Below, piece by piece: positions 17,062 to 26,043 of a stretch of 64,000 nucleotides of DNA. The number at the start of each line of letters is the position of its first letter. The first letter of the stretch is position 1. Source of the DNA: Halioglobus sp. (lineage in GTDB: Bacteria > Pseudomonadota > Gammaproteobacteria > Pseudomonadales > Halieaceae); the NCBI GenBank assembly GCA_029246385.1, contig JAQWNG010000034.1, positions 1 through 64,000 on the forward strand, in the 5' to 3' direction. The notes under the pieces are model-generated. The model saw only the letters and a program-made list of their open reading frames with translations, had not been told where the DNA came from and searched no databases. Both the position numbers and the translations under genes were made by a program.

Positions 17062-18252
17062 TTAAACCTTTCGAAGGATATCGTATTCCGAATCAATCCG
17101 TCGGGCCTTTTCCGTCAAGGCCCACAACAAATAAATTGAAACAACAACCGCAGTCCCAAGCCACGCGCCACGATAACCGAATAAGACGAGGTTAATACCT
17201 GCCAGCATGGGCCCAATCATCCTGCCCCATGAAGACGCCGCGCTTGTAATTCCCAGCATTCGTCCGTGATAAGATTGTGTCGTGGCATAGCTCACGATCG
17301 TATTGAGTAAAGGAATACACAAAGTTGACCCAGTCAAAGCGAGAAAAAAAGCGCCGACCATGCCTGGCATGGTGTTAACGACAGCTGCGATCAATACCCC
17401 CGCTAGGAGGACTGAAATCGCCAACCGCAGCAACCGCCACTCTCCAAACATGCGTACCAAGAAGCTCAACAAGCTACCCTGTAAAATCACCATGAAGACA
17501 CCCTGAATACCGAAGATGATGCCAACCTCTCTCGCACTCCAACCCAATGTGTCTCCCACCCACAGTGGGAAAATGTACGTGATTGAACTGACTGCAGCCT
17601 GATGAAGTACAAATTGGGATACCAGCAGACGACTGCCGGTTTGCTTTAACAATCCGTAAATGGAAAGTGGTCGCCGTGCTTTGTGTTGCTGATGGTTATC
17701 GCGCCGCTGCTGTTGCGGCAACGACTCGGGTAGGAAAACTCCTGCGGCGATCATCGCCAACATCGACATACCGCCAGCAACAATGCACGGCTGCACAAAG
17801 CTCCCCTCGCTTCCAGACAACAAGCCGCCAAGCATAGGACCCAAAACGATACCAGAACCAAACGCTGCGCCAATTAATCCCATCCCGCGGGCGCGGTTCT
17901 GTGGCGTGGTAATATCGGCAATCATGGCGGAAGCGACGCCAAAATTGCCCGCCATCAGTCCAGCAAAACCACGGGCGGCAAAGACCATCCAGAGTTGCGA
18001 TGCAAGACCGAGCATCAGATAGGCACAGGCGGCTCCGGCAAGACAGATCATGATAACGGGCTTACGTCCGATAGCGTCAGACAACCGCCCCCAAACGGGG
18101 CCACTTACTCCAGCACATGCCGCATAGGTTACTATAATGAGGGCGATATCCATCTTATCCGCGCCCAACTCAGGCGACAGAAAAGGCAGAATAGGAATCA
18201 CAATGCCAAACCCAATAAGATCTAACAGAATAACGCCAAACAGAATCGGCAC
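17062..18252 (-). CDS. Major facilitator superfamily transporter (drug:H+ antiporter type)
   Basis: A 396-residue protein with about twelve hydrophobic segments. The loop 2-3 motif is recognisable as GRLSDAIGRKPVIM (about 56-69), and GFGIVIPILPFLSPELGA in helix 1 and the helix-5 motif GLIGAAFGSGIVLGPMLGG (about 125-143) resemble TetA/Bcr-type antiporters. The start is a GTG at 18252 (VPILFGVILLDLIGFG). Substrate unknown. It lies between the SDR and ubiX genes on the same strand with short gaps. Confidence 0.88.
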   Translation of the reverse strand: MPILFGVILLDLIGFGIVIPILPFLSPELGADKMDIALIIVTYAACAGVSGPVWGRLSDAIGRKPVIMICLAGAACAYLMLGLASQLWMVFAARGFAGLMAGNFGVASAMIADITTPQNRARGMGLIGAAFGSGIVLGPMLGGLLSGSEGSFVQPCIVAGGMSMLAMIAAGVFLPESLPQQQRRDNHQQHKARRPLSIYGLLKQTGSRLLVSQFVLHQAAVSSITYIFPLWVGDTLGWSAREVGIIFGIQGVFMVILQGSLLSFLVRMFGEWRLLRLAISVLLAGVLIAAVVNTMPGMVGAFFLALTGSTLCIPLLNTIVSYATTQSYHGRMLGITSAASSWGRMIGPMLAGINLVLFGYRGAWLGTAVVVSIYLLWALTEKARRIDSEYDILRKV

Positions 18253-18300
18253 TAGGAACGAATGCCCACTGAACGCTCAAGCATCAAAACACGCAAGTTG

Positions 18301-18864
18301 TTAACCACCCTGCCAACGCTTCACTTGCTCAAGATCTAAGTCAAAAAGATCAAGCGCACGGCCAACCGTCTGGGTGACTATCTCATCCAAGGTCTTAGGT
18401 CGTGTATAGAGCGCAGGGACCGGCGGTGCTATCACTGCACCCATCTCCGATAATTGAGTCATGGTACGCAAATGCCCTGTGTGCAATGGCGTCTCACGGA
18501 CCATCAATACTAGCCTACGCCGCTCCTTCAGCACCACATCCGCAGCACGGGTAAGCAGACTTGAGGTAACACCGGTAGCGATTTCAGACATAGTGCGCAC
18601 AGAGCAGGGCGCAATCAGCATTCCGGCAGTGGGAAACGATCCGCTGGCGATAGATGCACCGATATGATTAACAGAATGCACCTCGCTGGCCAGAGCTTCA
18701 ACCTCTGCAAGAGACAGGTCTAACTCATAATGCAGCGTGAGTTTTGCAGACTTACTAATGACCAAATGAGTCTGTATCGAACACTCCCGCAACAACTGTA
18801 GGGCTCTCAAGCCGTACACAATCCCGGATGCGCCGCTGATACCTACGATAATAGGTTTAGCCAT
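18301..18864 (-). CDS. ubiX: Flavin prenyltransferase UbiX
   Basis: A 187-residue flavoprotein that attaches a dimethylallyl group to FMN, making the prenylated cofactor for UbiD decarboxylases in ubiquinone synthesis. Motifs: VGISGASGIVYGLRALQLL at the N-terminus (FMN phosphate loop), the MLIAPCSVRTMSEIATGVTSSLLTRAADVVLKERRRLVLMVRETPLHTGHLRTM block, and YTRPKTLDEIV near the C-terminus, all typical of UbiX/Pad1. GGAGG precedes the ATG. UbiD is not in the window. Confidence 0.94.
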   Translation of the reverse strand: MAKPIIVGISGASGIVYGLRALQLLRECSIQTHLVISKSAKLTLHYELDLSLAEVEALASEVHSVNHIGASIASGSFPTAGMLIAPCSVRTMSEIATGVTSSLLTRAADVVLKERRRLVLMVRETPLHTGHLRTMTQLSEMGAVIAPPVPALYTRPKTLDEIVTQTVGRALDLFDLDLEQVKRWQGG

Positions 18865-18919
18865 GAAGCTACCTCCATTCTCTTACATCACGTCGACTCT
18901 ATGAGTCTCTAGTTAAAAT

Positions 18920-20809
18920 TTATTTCGCAGGTCTCCGGTGACGGGTTTGCTGCCGAGAACCACTTTCACGATTTTCGTCGTTTTCCAATCGCACTTGCGG
19001 GCGCGACGCTCGACTATTATCCCTTGCGGGTTTTCGCTTCCCCGCAACGCCGGGCGATGACTTTTCAGATGACTTGAGCCTCGATATCTGCAACCGCTGG
19101 CCGCTGATCCACACTTTTTTCAAATGCTTCATGAGCTCTTTTGGCATGCCTTCAGGAAGATCTACAGTACTGTAATCGTCAAAAATTTCTATGCGGCCAA
19201 TATGCTCACTGTCAATCTCCGCCTCGTTGGCAATTGCACCGACGATATTACCAGGCTTGACGCCGTGCGTATTACCCACCTCAATACGGAATCGCTCCAT
19301 GCCGCCATCTAATCTGTCTTTTTTGGCCTGAGTCTTACGCTCAGGTTTCTCAACCGGCTCTTTCGTTCGCTTGGTGGCAGTATGTTTTTTTTCCTTGTGT
19401 TTGCCTCTGTCGCGCCTAGGCTTAACACCTGCGCTGCGTCCGGACTCGCTGGCATCACTGTTTTTTCCATGTTTCGGTGCTGCTTTGATCTTGTCCTGTA
19501 ATGGCTTTTTGCCCTGCGCCAGCATACCCAGCGCAGCAGCTATCTCTACCACCGGCACGCCATACTCGTGCTGATAATCCTGCACGAGTTTCCTGAATAT
19601 CTCGAGATCTTCTGTATCCAGCGTTTCCGTAATACGCTGTTTAAACTTCCCAACCCGCTTGTCTGTCACTTCCTCAATTGTTGGTAGCTCCATTTTATTC
19701 AGGGTTTTACCAGTGGCCTTTTCAATTGCGCCGAGCAGCCTGCGCTCGCGACTCGCCGCAAATAAAATAGCATCGCCCTGGCGGCCAGCTCGCCCTGTCC
19801 GTCCGATACGATGAATATAGGATTCAACATCCGACGGAATATCGTAATTGATAACGTGACTAATGCGCTGTACATCCAACCCACGCGCTGCAACGTCAGT
19901 AGCGACAACGATATCGAGTTTGCCATTCTTAAGCTTCTCTACCGTCTGCTCACGCTGCTTTTGCGCAATATCCCCGTTCAAAGCAGCCACTGAGTACCCG
20001 CGCGCTGAAAGCTTGTCTGCCAACTCAGTCGTTAGGATTCGGGTGCGCACAAATATCAGTATCCCGTCAAAATCTTCCACCTCCAGAATGCGGGTCAGGG
20101 CATCAAGCTTATGCATGCCCGCCATCATCCAGACCCGTTGACGAATTAAGTCAGTGGTAACCGCCTTGACCTTGATCGCGACTTCTCGCGGGTCACGCAG
20201 ATGACGTTTTGCAATGCGACGGATGGCATCTGGCATTGTGGCAGAGAACAGTGCAATCTGCCGTCCCTGCGGCGTCTGTTCCAATATCCACTGCACATCA
20301 TCGATAAAGCCCATGCGCAACATTTCGTCGGCCTCATCGAGCACCAGCGTTTTTAACTCAGACAAATTAAGCGAGCCACGGCGCATGTGATCCATCACCC
20401 GGCCCGGCGTGCCAACAACAACATGCACCCCGCGCTTCAGCTGGCGCAATTGGCCGGTATAGTCAGAACCACCGTAAATAGGTAACACATGGAACCCAGG
20501 CATATGCCGAGCATATTTCTGGAACGCTTCGGCAACTTGTATTGCCAACTCTCGAGTTGGCGCCAACACCAATACTTGTGGCAATTTGAGCTTAAGGTCT
20601 AGTAACGCAAGAATAGGTAGCGCAAACGCTGCCGTTTTCCCGGTGCCCGTCTGGGCCTGGCCGAGCACATCAACGCGCGCTAACATATGTGGAATGATTC
20701 GCGCCTGAATTGGCGACGGCGTTTCATATCCGACATCAACCAAGCCTTGCTGCAAGGGAGCAGGTAATTCCAATTCTGCAAAACTGGTTATCGCATCTGA
20801 AGAGGACAT
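18920..20809 (-). CDS. deaD: DEAD-box ATP-dependent RNA helicase, DeaD/CsdA type
   Basis: A 629-residue helicase. The ATG at 20809 (MSSSDAITSFAEL) preceded by AAGG is preferred over the upstream one. Ordered motifs: Q-motif region ETPSPIQ; Walker A AQTGTGKT; VGTPGRVMDH; DEAD box VLDEADEML; LFSATMP; HRIGRTGRAGRQGDA. After the helicase core a lysine/arginine-rich linker (about residues 440-510) leads to a DbpA-like RNA-binding domain (RFRIEVGNTHGVKPGNIVGAIANEA...) and a basic tail. This layout is that of DeaD, which helps ribosome assembly and mRNA decay in the cold. It stands alone. Confidence 0.93.
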   Translation of the reverse strand: MSSSDAITSFAELELPAPLQQGLVDVGYETPSPIQARIIPHMLARVDVLGQAQTGTGKTAAFALPILALLDLKLKLPQVLVLAPTRELAIQVAEAFQKYARHMPGFHVLPIYGGSDYTGQLRQLKRGVHVVVGTPGRVMDHMRRGSLNLSELKTLVLDEADEMLRMGFIDDVQWILEQTPQGRQIALFSATMPDAIRRIAKRHLRDPREVAIKVKAVTTDLIRQRVWMMAGMHKLDALTRILEVEDFDGILIFVRTRILTTELADKLSARGYSVAALNGDIAQKQREQTVEKLKNGKLDIVVATDVAARGLDVQRISHVINYDIPSDVESYIHRIGRTGRAGRQGDAILFAASRERRLLGAIEKATGKTLNKMELPTIEEVTDKRVGKFKQRITETLDTEDLEIFRKLVQDYQHEYGVPVVEIAAALGMLAQGKKPLQDKIKAAPKHGKNSDASESGRSAGVKPRRDRGKHKEKKHTATKRTKEPVEKPERKTQAKKDRLDGGMERFRIEVGNTHGVKPGNIVGAIANEAEIDSEHIGRIEIFDDYSTVDLPEGMPKELMKHLKKVWISGQRLQISRLKSSEKSSPGVAGKRKPARDNSRASRPQVRLENDENRESGSRQQTRHRRPAK

Positions 20810-20945
20810 GATGTATACCTTGAAGGGCGTAAGAGAACCAGCATAGCAGCGCGACAAGAGTATACAGGGAAACGCGGCGGGTGTCGCTTGCCCTCAGCTC
20901 GGCAGGGCTCTAATGAGGCTGCGGCTCGGCGTGAATAGCAAACTC

Positions 20946-21371
20946 CTATGAAACGTCCTTTTTGCCCTCGCTAGACTCCAGCATCGTCTTCATTTTCACA
21001 TGCAGCAGATTCACCGCCTTGAGGGGACGCACCATAACCTTAAACTCGACTATTTTTCCCGCCTCATCGAAGGTCATAATATCAACCCCATTGATGGCAA
21101 TGCCATCCAGATCACAGATAAATTCTAGTACCGCATGTTGTGACGTGACCACTTCTTTGACGTAACGAAAACTATTATTGAATACACCGAAAGCGGCCGT
21201 TAGATACGCTCGTGTTAGCCGTCGTCCCTGTTGGGGTGTATGCACAACAGGCGACATAAAAACACAATTTTGCGCCAGTACTTCCTCCAAGCGATCCATA
21301 TCGCGACCTTGCGATATCTCATGCCACAACTCTACCGTATTGATTGCATTCACTGCTAGCTGCACCTTCAT
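20946..21371 (-). CDS. NTF2/SnoaL-like domain protein
   Basis: A 141-residue single-domain protein with the NTF2-like cone-fold pattern: an N-terminal helix (AINTVELWHEISQGRDMDRLEEVLAQNCVFMSP), then repeated strands (AVLEFICDLDGIAINGVDIMTFDEAGKIVEFKVMVRPL). DGIAINGVDIMTFDEAGKIVEF is the typical SnoaL-like ending. Such proteins are often small-molecule isomerases, hydrolases or binding proteins; function here unknown. It starts 3 bases after the stop of the upstream 117-residue protein, so they form one unit. Confidence 0.75.
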   Translation of the reverse strand: MKVQLAVNAINTVELWHEISQGRDMDRLEEVLAQNCVFMSPVVHTPQQGRRLTRAYLTAAFGVFNNSFRYVKEVVTSQHAVLEFICDLDGIAINGVDIMTFDEAGKIVEFKVMVRPLKAVNLLHVKMKTMLESSEGKKDVS

Positions 21372-21374
21372 CCG

Positions 21375-21728
21375 CTAAATATCTGTTTCCTCGGCAAACT
21401 CTCGCTCGATTTGCTGTTGTAGCTCGTAACGCGCAACACCCTTGCTGCGACTTGATTCGCGCAAACGCTGTTGATACCGGCCCTTGCGATAGTACTTAAC
21501 CAGCTGAGGAAAGCGCTCTGGCTCCTTCTCGCCAGCAATCAGTTCCTCAATAAACGCAATATCGATACCAACACGGTAAGCGATCCGACTGGGCCTAATC
21601 TTATGCGAATGAAACTCAGCCACAATATGTATTTGTTGCTCGCGTGAATAACTGCATAGCCGAGAATAACCATAGGGTGGCGATGGAGTGCGCGCGTCGT
21701 GGGGAGGGATATCAATACTCATGATCAA
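21375..21728 (-). CDS. Hypothetical protein with a possible helix-turn-helix
   Basis: A protein of 115-117 residues that I do not recognise. The first in-frame ATG is at 21728 and a second at 21722 (MSIDIPPHDA). The middle part (SREQQIHIVAEFHSHKIRPSRIAYRVGIDIAFIEELIAGE) has the spacing of a helix-turn-helix, as in transposase-like or resolvase-like DNA-binding segments; the C-terminal third is highly charged (YYRKGRYQQRLRESSRSKG...). No signal peptide or membrane segment. It is tightly linked to the NTF2-like gene and divergent from the aldehyde dehydrogenase gene. DNA binding is only a suggestion. Confidence 0.6.
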   Translation of the reverse strand: MIMSIDIPPHDARTPSPPYGYSRLCSYSREQQIHIVAEFHSHKIRPSRIAYRVGIDIAFIEELIAGEKEPERFPQLVKYYRKGRYQQRLRESSRSKGVARYELQQQIEREFAEETDI

Positions 21729-21893
21729 TTTTTACCATTTCACTACTCGAATGCCAAGCCCAAGCCAGCTTAGTTGAGGGTAAGTGGCAAATAAGTGGCT
21801 TTTCTGGTTAATTTTCGTACATCACAGGTCTATACTTGCGCGCTTATACCGCAGTCTCAACTAAAGCCGCAATCACACAGCGAGAAACACACT

Positions 21894-23354
21894 ATGAACG
21901 CAGAACAGCAATTGCCCACCCTAGATGATTCCGAACAGAAAATGACTAGCGCCCTGCAGATGCAGCGCGATGCCTACCTCAAGGAAGGTGTTGTCTCAGC
22001 CGAGACACGGATTGATAGGCTGCAACGCGGTGTCGATGTTTTAATCAAGTACAACGAGAAGATAACCGCTGCTCTAAATACCGATTTCACCTGCCGCCCC
22101 CGCGAGGTAACCCTGCTTACTGACGTCGGGGCAGGTATAGCGCCTATGAAGCACGCCATCAAGCATCTACGCTCTTGGATGAAGCCGGAAAAACGTCCAA
22201 CCATGTTTCCCTTTAACCTTCTCGGCGGCCGCTCCCGCATAGAATATCAACCCTTGGGCGTAGTCGGCATAATCGCCCCTTGGAATTTCCCGGTTAATAT
22301 GGTGTTCGCGCCCCTTGCAGGCGTCCTGGCTGCAGGCAACCGAGCTATGATCAAACCATCAGAGTTTACTCCTGCCACTTCCGCGCTGATGGTGGAGATG
22401 ATAGCCGAGGCCTACGACCCCGCAGAGGTCGCCATATTCGACGGCGGCCCGGAAGTCGGTCAAGCCTTTTCCAGCCTGCCTTTTGACCACATGATCTTTA
22501 CCGGCGCCACTTCGATTGCCCGTCATATCCTCACTGCTGCGGCGCGGAATCTGGTCCCCGTGACATTGGAACTGGGCGGAAAATCCCCTGTGGTGATTTC
22601 ACGCAGCGCTGATATTGAGAAGAGTCTAGGGCGTATCATGACCGGTAAGACGCTCAACGCAGGACAGATTTGCCTCGCGCCAGACTATCTTTTGGTGCCA
22701 GAAGAGAAGTTACATGCCGTTATCGCTGCAGCGCAAAAAGCGATCGCCCAGATGTATCCAAGCATCTTGGACAATCCGCAATACACCTCTGTTATTAATG
22801 AGCGTCATTTCCAGCGCCTCAATGGCTATCTTGCCGAAGCCAGCGAGCGTGGCCAAGAAATCATTCCTATCAATCCCGCCAAAGAGGATTTTAGTACGCA
22901 GCAGGGCACGCTGAAAATACCCCCCACGCTGATCCCCGAACCCGCGGATGACCTGCAAATGATGGAGGAAGAATTATTCGGCCCGCTGCTCCCTATTCGC
23001 ACCTACAACAACTTTGAAGAGACTATCAGCTACATAAATAGCAAGCCTCGCCCACTCGCTGCATATTATTTCGGCAATGACAAACAAGAAGAAACCGCCT
23101 TGATCAGTCACACCACCTCCGGCGGGGTTTGCATCAATGATGTCGTTATGCAGGTCGCACAGGAAGATCTACCATTTGGTGGTGTCGGCCCCAGCGGGAT
23201 GGGAGCCTACCATGGCCTCAAAGGCTTCCAGACGTTCAGTCACGCCAAGTCCATCTACCGTCAGGCCAGTGTTAATATTGCAAAATTGGGCGGTATGCTG
23301 CCGCCATACGGTAAGGCCACAGAAAGTACGATCAAAATGCAGCTCAAAAAGTAA
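21894..23354 (+). CDS. Aldehyde dehydrogenase, coniferyl-aldehyde dehydrogenase type
   Basis: A 486-residue NAD(P)-dependent aldehyde dehydrogenase. The ATG at 21894 (MNAEQQLPTLDDSE) is preferred over an upstream in-frame start at 21795 that would add 33 unconserved residues. Motifs: GIIAPWNFPVNMVFAPLAGVLAAGN near the cofactor site; general-base region VTLELGGKSPVV; catalytic Cys in NAGQICLAPDYLLVP; EELFGPLLPI; and the C-terminal LPFGGVGPSGMGAYHG. The short N-terminus and the tail (AKLGGMLPPYGK) resemble coniferyl aldehyde dehydrogenase (CalB) and class 3-like fatty aldehyde enzymes. Substrate uncertain; aromatic or long-chain aldehydes both possible. Confidence 0.88.
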   Translation: MNAEQQLPTLDDSEQKMTSALQMQRDAYLKEGVVSAETRIDRLQRGVDVLIKYNEKITAALNTDFTCRPREVTLLTDVGAGIAPMKHAIKHLRSWMKPEKRPTMFPFNLLGGRSRIEYQPLGVVGIIAPWNFPVNMVFAPLAGVLAAGNRAMIKPSEFTPATSALMVEMIAEAYDPAEVAIFDGGPEVGQAFSSLPFDHMIFTGATSIARHILTAAARNLVPVTLELGGKSPVVISRSADIEKSLGRIMTGKTLNAGQICLAPDYLLVPEEKLHAVIAAAQKAIAQMYPSILDNPQYTSVINERHFQRLNGYLAEASERGQEIIPINPAKEDFSTQQGTLKIPPTLIPEPADDLQMMEEELFGPLLPIRTYNNFEETISYINSKPRPLAAYYFGNDKQEETALISHTTSGGVCINDVVMQVAQEDLPFGGVGPSGMGAYHGLKGFQTFSHAKSIYRQASVNIAKLGGMLPPYGKATESTIKMQLKK

Positions 23355-23644
23355 TGCACCTTTTTACCGCGTTTAATCGGTTCATCCGTAAGGTAGCCAA
23401 AAGCCCCTCAGACCTCGCCCACAGGCTACCGCTTCAGCTGCATTGCGAATACGTCGCACACCGAGATGCCTCAAAGCAGTGAATGATGTTATACCGCGAC
23501 GACGTGTCATCGGAAATATTTTTCTGCTGAATCTGTGCGGCTGCTAGCACCGCACCGAAGAATAGTCCGCAGATTTATCGGTGAAAGCTAAAGGCGAAGG
23601 CGAAGAAACGGTAAAGGACGACGAAAATTGTGCCGAACGTTGTA
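23355..23644. other. Non-coding stretch between convergent genes, one inverted repeat
   Basis: A 290-base region between the convergent aldehyde dehydrogenase and VOC-protein genes. No ORF in it looks coding. A 7-base inverted repeat (GGTAGCC at 23392-23398 and GGCTACC at 23424-23430, 25-base loop) is present, but without a T-run, so a terminator is not supported. Its length is unusual for this compact window; a decayed gene cannot be excluded, but no family resemblance was seen. Confidence 0.4.
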
Positions 23645-24343
23645 TCATGTAGCAGGCTGGATAAGCAATGTGGGTATCTCAAGTGCATGACTCTTGACCG
23701 TCGCCACAAAGGTTCTCGGTTTTCTTCCTTCCCGGATAGTTGAAACTTTTACACCACGTCCGATCAGGTCGCTAACCATGCTTGCCAGATCTGCGCATTG
23801 ATAAGCTAGCCCCCAAAAAGCGTTGTCATCGGAGCCGCCCTTATCAGACTCGATGACTTCCAGCGTCATTTTACCTGCACGAAAAAACAGCATACGGCCG
23901 CCCCATTCAGGCACTGTTTTATCTAAAGCCAAGCGAACTCCCAGCTCATCGGCAAATAATTTAATGCAGGCCGGAGCATCGCTCGTGCGCAAAACGACAT
24001 GATCAACCGATAAGCCCATGCATTGCGCCTGGGTCCGCAGCTGACGAAAATCGGCGGTTGAATGACCCCCACAAATACGCACATCGAGCCCCATGCCGTT
24101 AGGCACCGCTTCCTCTAAAGATTCCGCCTCGGAGGATTCCAGTATTACCCCTTGCACGCAAGGCTGGGCCACAGCGCCTTGCACCACCTCTATCACCGTA
24201 TTCCGCAAACCCCACCTGGCCGTGGCCTGTCCTTGTGGTGATTCGCCGATAAAAGGTGGCGTGGCAAATAGCTGCTGATACTGCTCAGCTGCGGCACCGA
24301 GTTCTGGCACGGCGATCACCACCCTATCAAACCTTACTGTCAT
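23645..24343 (-). CDS. VOC-family (glyoxalase-like) protein
   Basis: A 232-residue protein with two vicinal-oxygen-chelate modules. The first begins FDRVVIAVPELGAAAEQYQQLFATPPF, a standard VOC opening; the second SVDHVVLRTSDAPACIKLFADELGVRLALDKTVPEWGGRMLFFRAGKMTLEVIES is a full beta-alpha-beta-beta-beta unit with candidate metal ligands His (near 115) and Glu (near 168). Such proteins include glyoxalase I, dioxygenases and epimerases; the reaction cannot be assigned. AGGGCAGGTC precedes the ATG. Divergent from the glycerophosphodiesterase gene. Confidence 0.8.
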   Translation of the reverse strand: MTVRFDRVVIAVPELGAAAEQYQQLFATPPFIGESPQGQATARWGLRNTVIEVVQGAVAQPCVQGVILESSEAESLEEAVPNGMGLDVRICGGHSTADFRQLRTQAQCMGLSVDHVVLRTSDAPACIKLFADELGVRLALDKTVPEWGGRMLFFRAGKMTLEVIESDKGGSDDNAFWGLAYQCADLASMVSDLIGRGVKVSTIREGRKPRTFVATVKSHALEIPTLLIQPAT

Positions 24344-24521
24344 GACCTGCCCTTTGAGCGCTCTATATCCGCTGTATCATAAAAGATTTTGGCTTAATAT
24401 GCTGATGGGAATTGTACTTGTGTTACCGAGTTATTGTCTGACCCGCGGATACACATGATCTATTCGATTATTTTTGTTGCGTCTAGATATTCCGCACCCG
24501 CCGTCGTATTGTAACTCCGTT

Positions 24522-25496
24522 ATGAACAAATCCGACCCAATCGTTATCGCGCATCGCGGAGCCAGCGGCTACCTCCCCGAGCATACACTGGCCTCAAAAG
24601 CGATGGCGCATGCCATGGGCGCTGACTTTATTGAACAGGATGTGGTCTTAAGTAGAGATGGGACCGCCATTGTGCTGCATGATATCTACCTCGACAGCAC
24701 CACAAATGTAGCGCGATGCTTTCCCGATCGCGCCCGCAGTGATGGGCGCTTTTATGCCATTGATTTTGATCTACATGAAATCAGGCGGCTACGGGTGCAC
24801 GAACGAACCCACCTCGATATCGGACGCAGCGAACTAGCCGTATTCACCGAACGTTTTCCGGCGCAGCCTGCTCTATTTCAGGTTCCCACTCTCGCTGAGG
24901 AAATTATTATGCTCGCCGGGCTCGACCGTAGTCGCGGGCAGCGCACCGGCCTGTATATCGAACTGAAGTCACCCAACTGGCATCGGCAGGAAGGGCTAGA
25001 TCTCTCAGCCGCCATTATTCAAGTGCTGAGTGAGACCGGATACTGGAACCGCCCTCAGCAGGTTTTTTTGCAGTGCTTCGATGACCAAACTCTGCGCGAG
25101 TTGCGCCACGATCTAAAAGCGCCCCTGCCGATGATTCAGCTTATCGGCAACAATAGTTGGGACGAAGATAGCGAGGTAGATTATGACTACCTCCGGACAT
25201 CAAAAGGGCTTTCTTACGTCGCCAGTTATGCGCAAGGAATTGGCCCTTTTATACCCCACATTTATCTGGGCAAAACAACCTCTGGCGAAGTCCACCTCAG
25301 CGAATTGGTAGAATTAGCGCATGCCCATGGGCTTCTGGTACATCCCTACACTTTACGGCGCGATGAACTGCCCCACGGCATTGATAGTTTCTCTGAACTG
25401 CTCAATATATTGATCCACTCAGCAGGGATTGATGGCCTATTCACTGATTTCCCCGATATTGTCGTCGATTTCCTGCGGAAGAGTATGATCACTTGA
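24522..25496 (+). CDS. glpQ: Glycerophosphodiester phosphodiesterase, GlpQ-type
   Basis: Hydrolyses glycerophosphodiesters to glycerol 3-phosphate and an alcohol. 324 residues from the ATG at 24522 (MNKSDPIVIAHRGASGY). Motifs: IAHRGASGYLPEHT near 8-21; DFIEQDVVLSRDGTAIVLHD with the metal-binding Glu and Asp and catalytic His; and the long insertion typical of GlpQ (ARSDGRFYAIDFDLHEIRRLRVHER). GLYIELKSP carries another ligand. Neither possible start gives a signal peptide, unlike E. coli periplasmic GlpQ, so a cytosolic enzyme is implied. The next gene starts within this one's stop. Confidence 0.88.
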   Translation: MNKSDPIVIAHRGASGYLPEHTLASKAMAHAMGADFIEQDVVLSRDGTAIVLHDIYLDSTTNVARCFPDRARSDGRFYAIDFDLHEIRRLRVHERTHLDIGRSELAVFTERFPAQPALFQVPTLAEEIIMLAGLDRSRGQRTGLYIELKSPNWHRQEGLDLSAAIIQVLSETGYWNRPQQVFLQCFDDQTLRELRHDLKAPLPMIQLIGNNSWDEDSEVDYDYLRTSKGLSYVASYAQGIGPFIPHIYLGKTTSGEVHLSELVELAHAHGLLVHPYTLRRDELPHGIDSFSELLNILIHSAGIDGLFTDFPDIVVDFLRKSMIT

Positions 25497-25888
25497 TAAG
25501 TTTCCGTGAAATTAGACGTTATCTACTGAGCAAACCAGAAGCAAAAGAAGACTTTCCTTTTGGCCTTTCCGTGACCGTTATGAAAATACAGTCAAAAATG
25601 TTTGCCACACTGGCGGAAAATGGTGCTGTTGTCAGTATGAATCTTAAATGCGACCCGCACGAGGCACGGATCCTGCGTGATATTTTTCCGGCAGTAACGC
25701 CGGGCTATCACATGAACAAACGACACTGGAACACCGTAATATTAGATAGCAGCATCCCCAAGGGAGAGATCGCACGTATGATCGATAATTCGTACTCCTT
25801 AGTAGTGCAGGGGCTGCGCAAAGCAGATCGACACGCTCTAGAGGTTCGCCATGGCCGACCTGCGCTCCATCCCAACATCGAAACTTAA
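25493..25888 (+). CDS. MmcQ/YjbR family protein
   Basis: A 131-residue protein starting at a TTG that overlaps the glpQ stop by four bases (TTGA). The opening MISFREIRRYLLSKPEAKEDFPFG and the later NLKCDPHEARILRDIFPAVTPGYHMNKRHWNTVILD match the YjbR/MmcQ fold (CyaY-like), a small family of possible DNA-binding proteins with no established function. No ATG start exists near the conserved N-terminus, so the TTG is credible and coupling to glpQ likely. Confidence 0.85.
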   Translation: MISFREIRRYLLSKPEAKEDFPFGLSVTVMKIQSKMFATLAENGAVVSMNLKCDPHEARILRDIFPAVTPGYHMNKRHWNTVILDSSIPKGEIARMIDNSYSLVVQGLRKADRHALEVRHGRPALHPNIET

Positions 25889-26043
25889 CGGTAGGCACCC
25901 AAAAATCACAACGAGAATGCCTCCGGTACTAGCGTGTCGACGTTTAACAGGGCATTATCGTAGCTGCTTTTTTAACGTCTAATACAAAGTCTGCTCGTCA
26001 ACCCCAAGGTATTAGGGCTGACGCACCAACAACGGAAATCAAC

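Noticed and set aside
23392-23430. Inverted repeat as terminator for the aldehyde dehydrogenase
   Set aside because: 25-base loop and no T-run; recorded only as part of the non-coding stretch.
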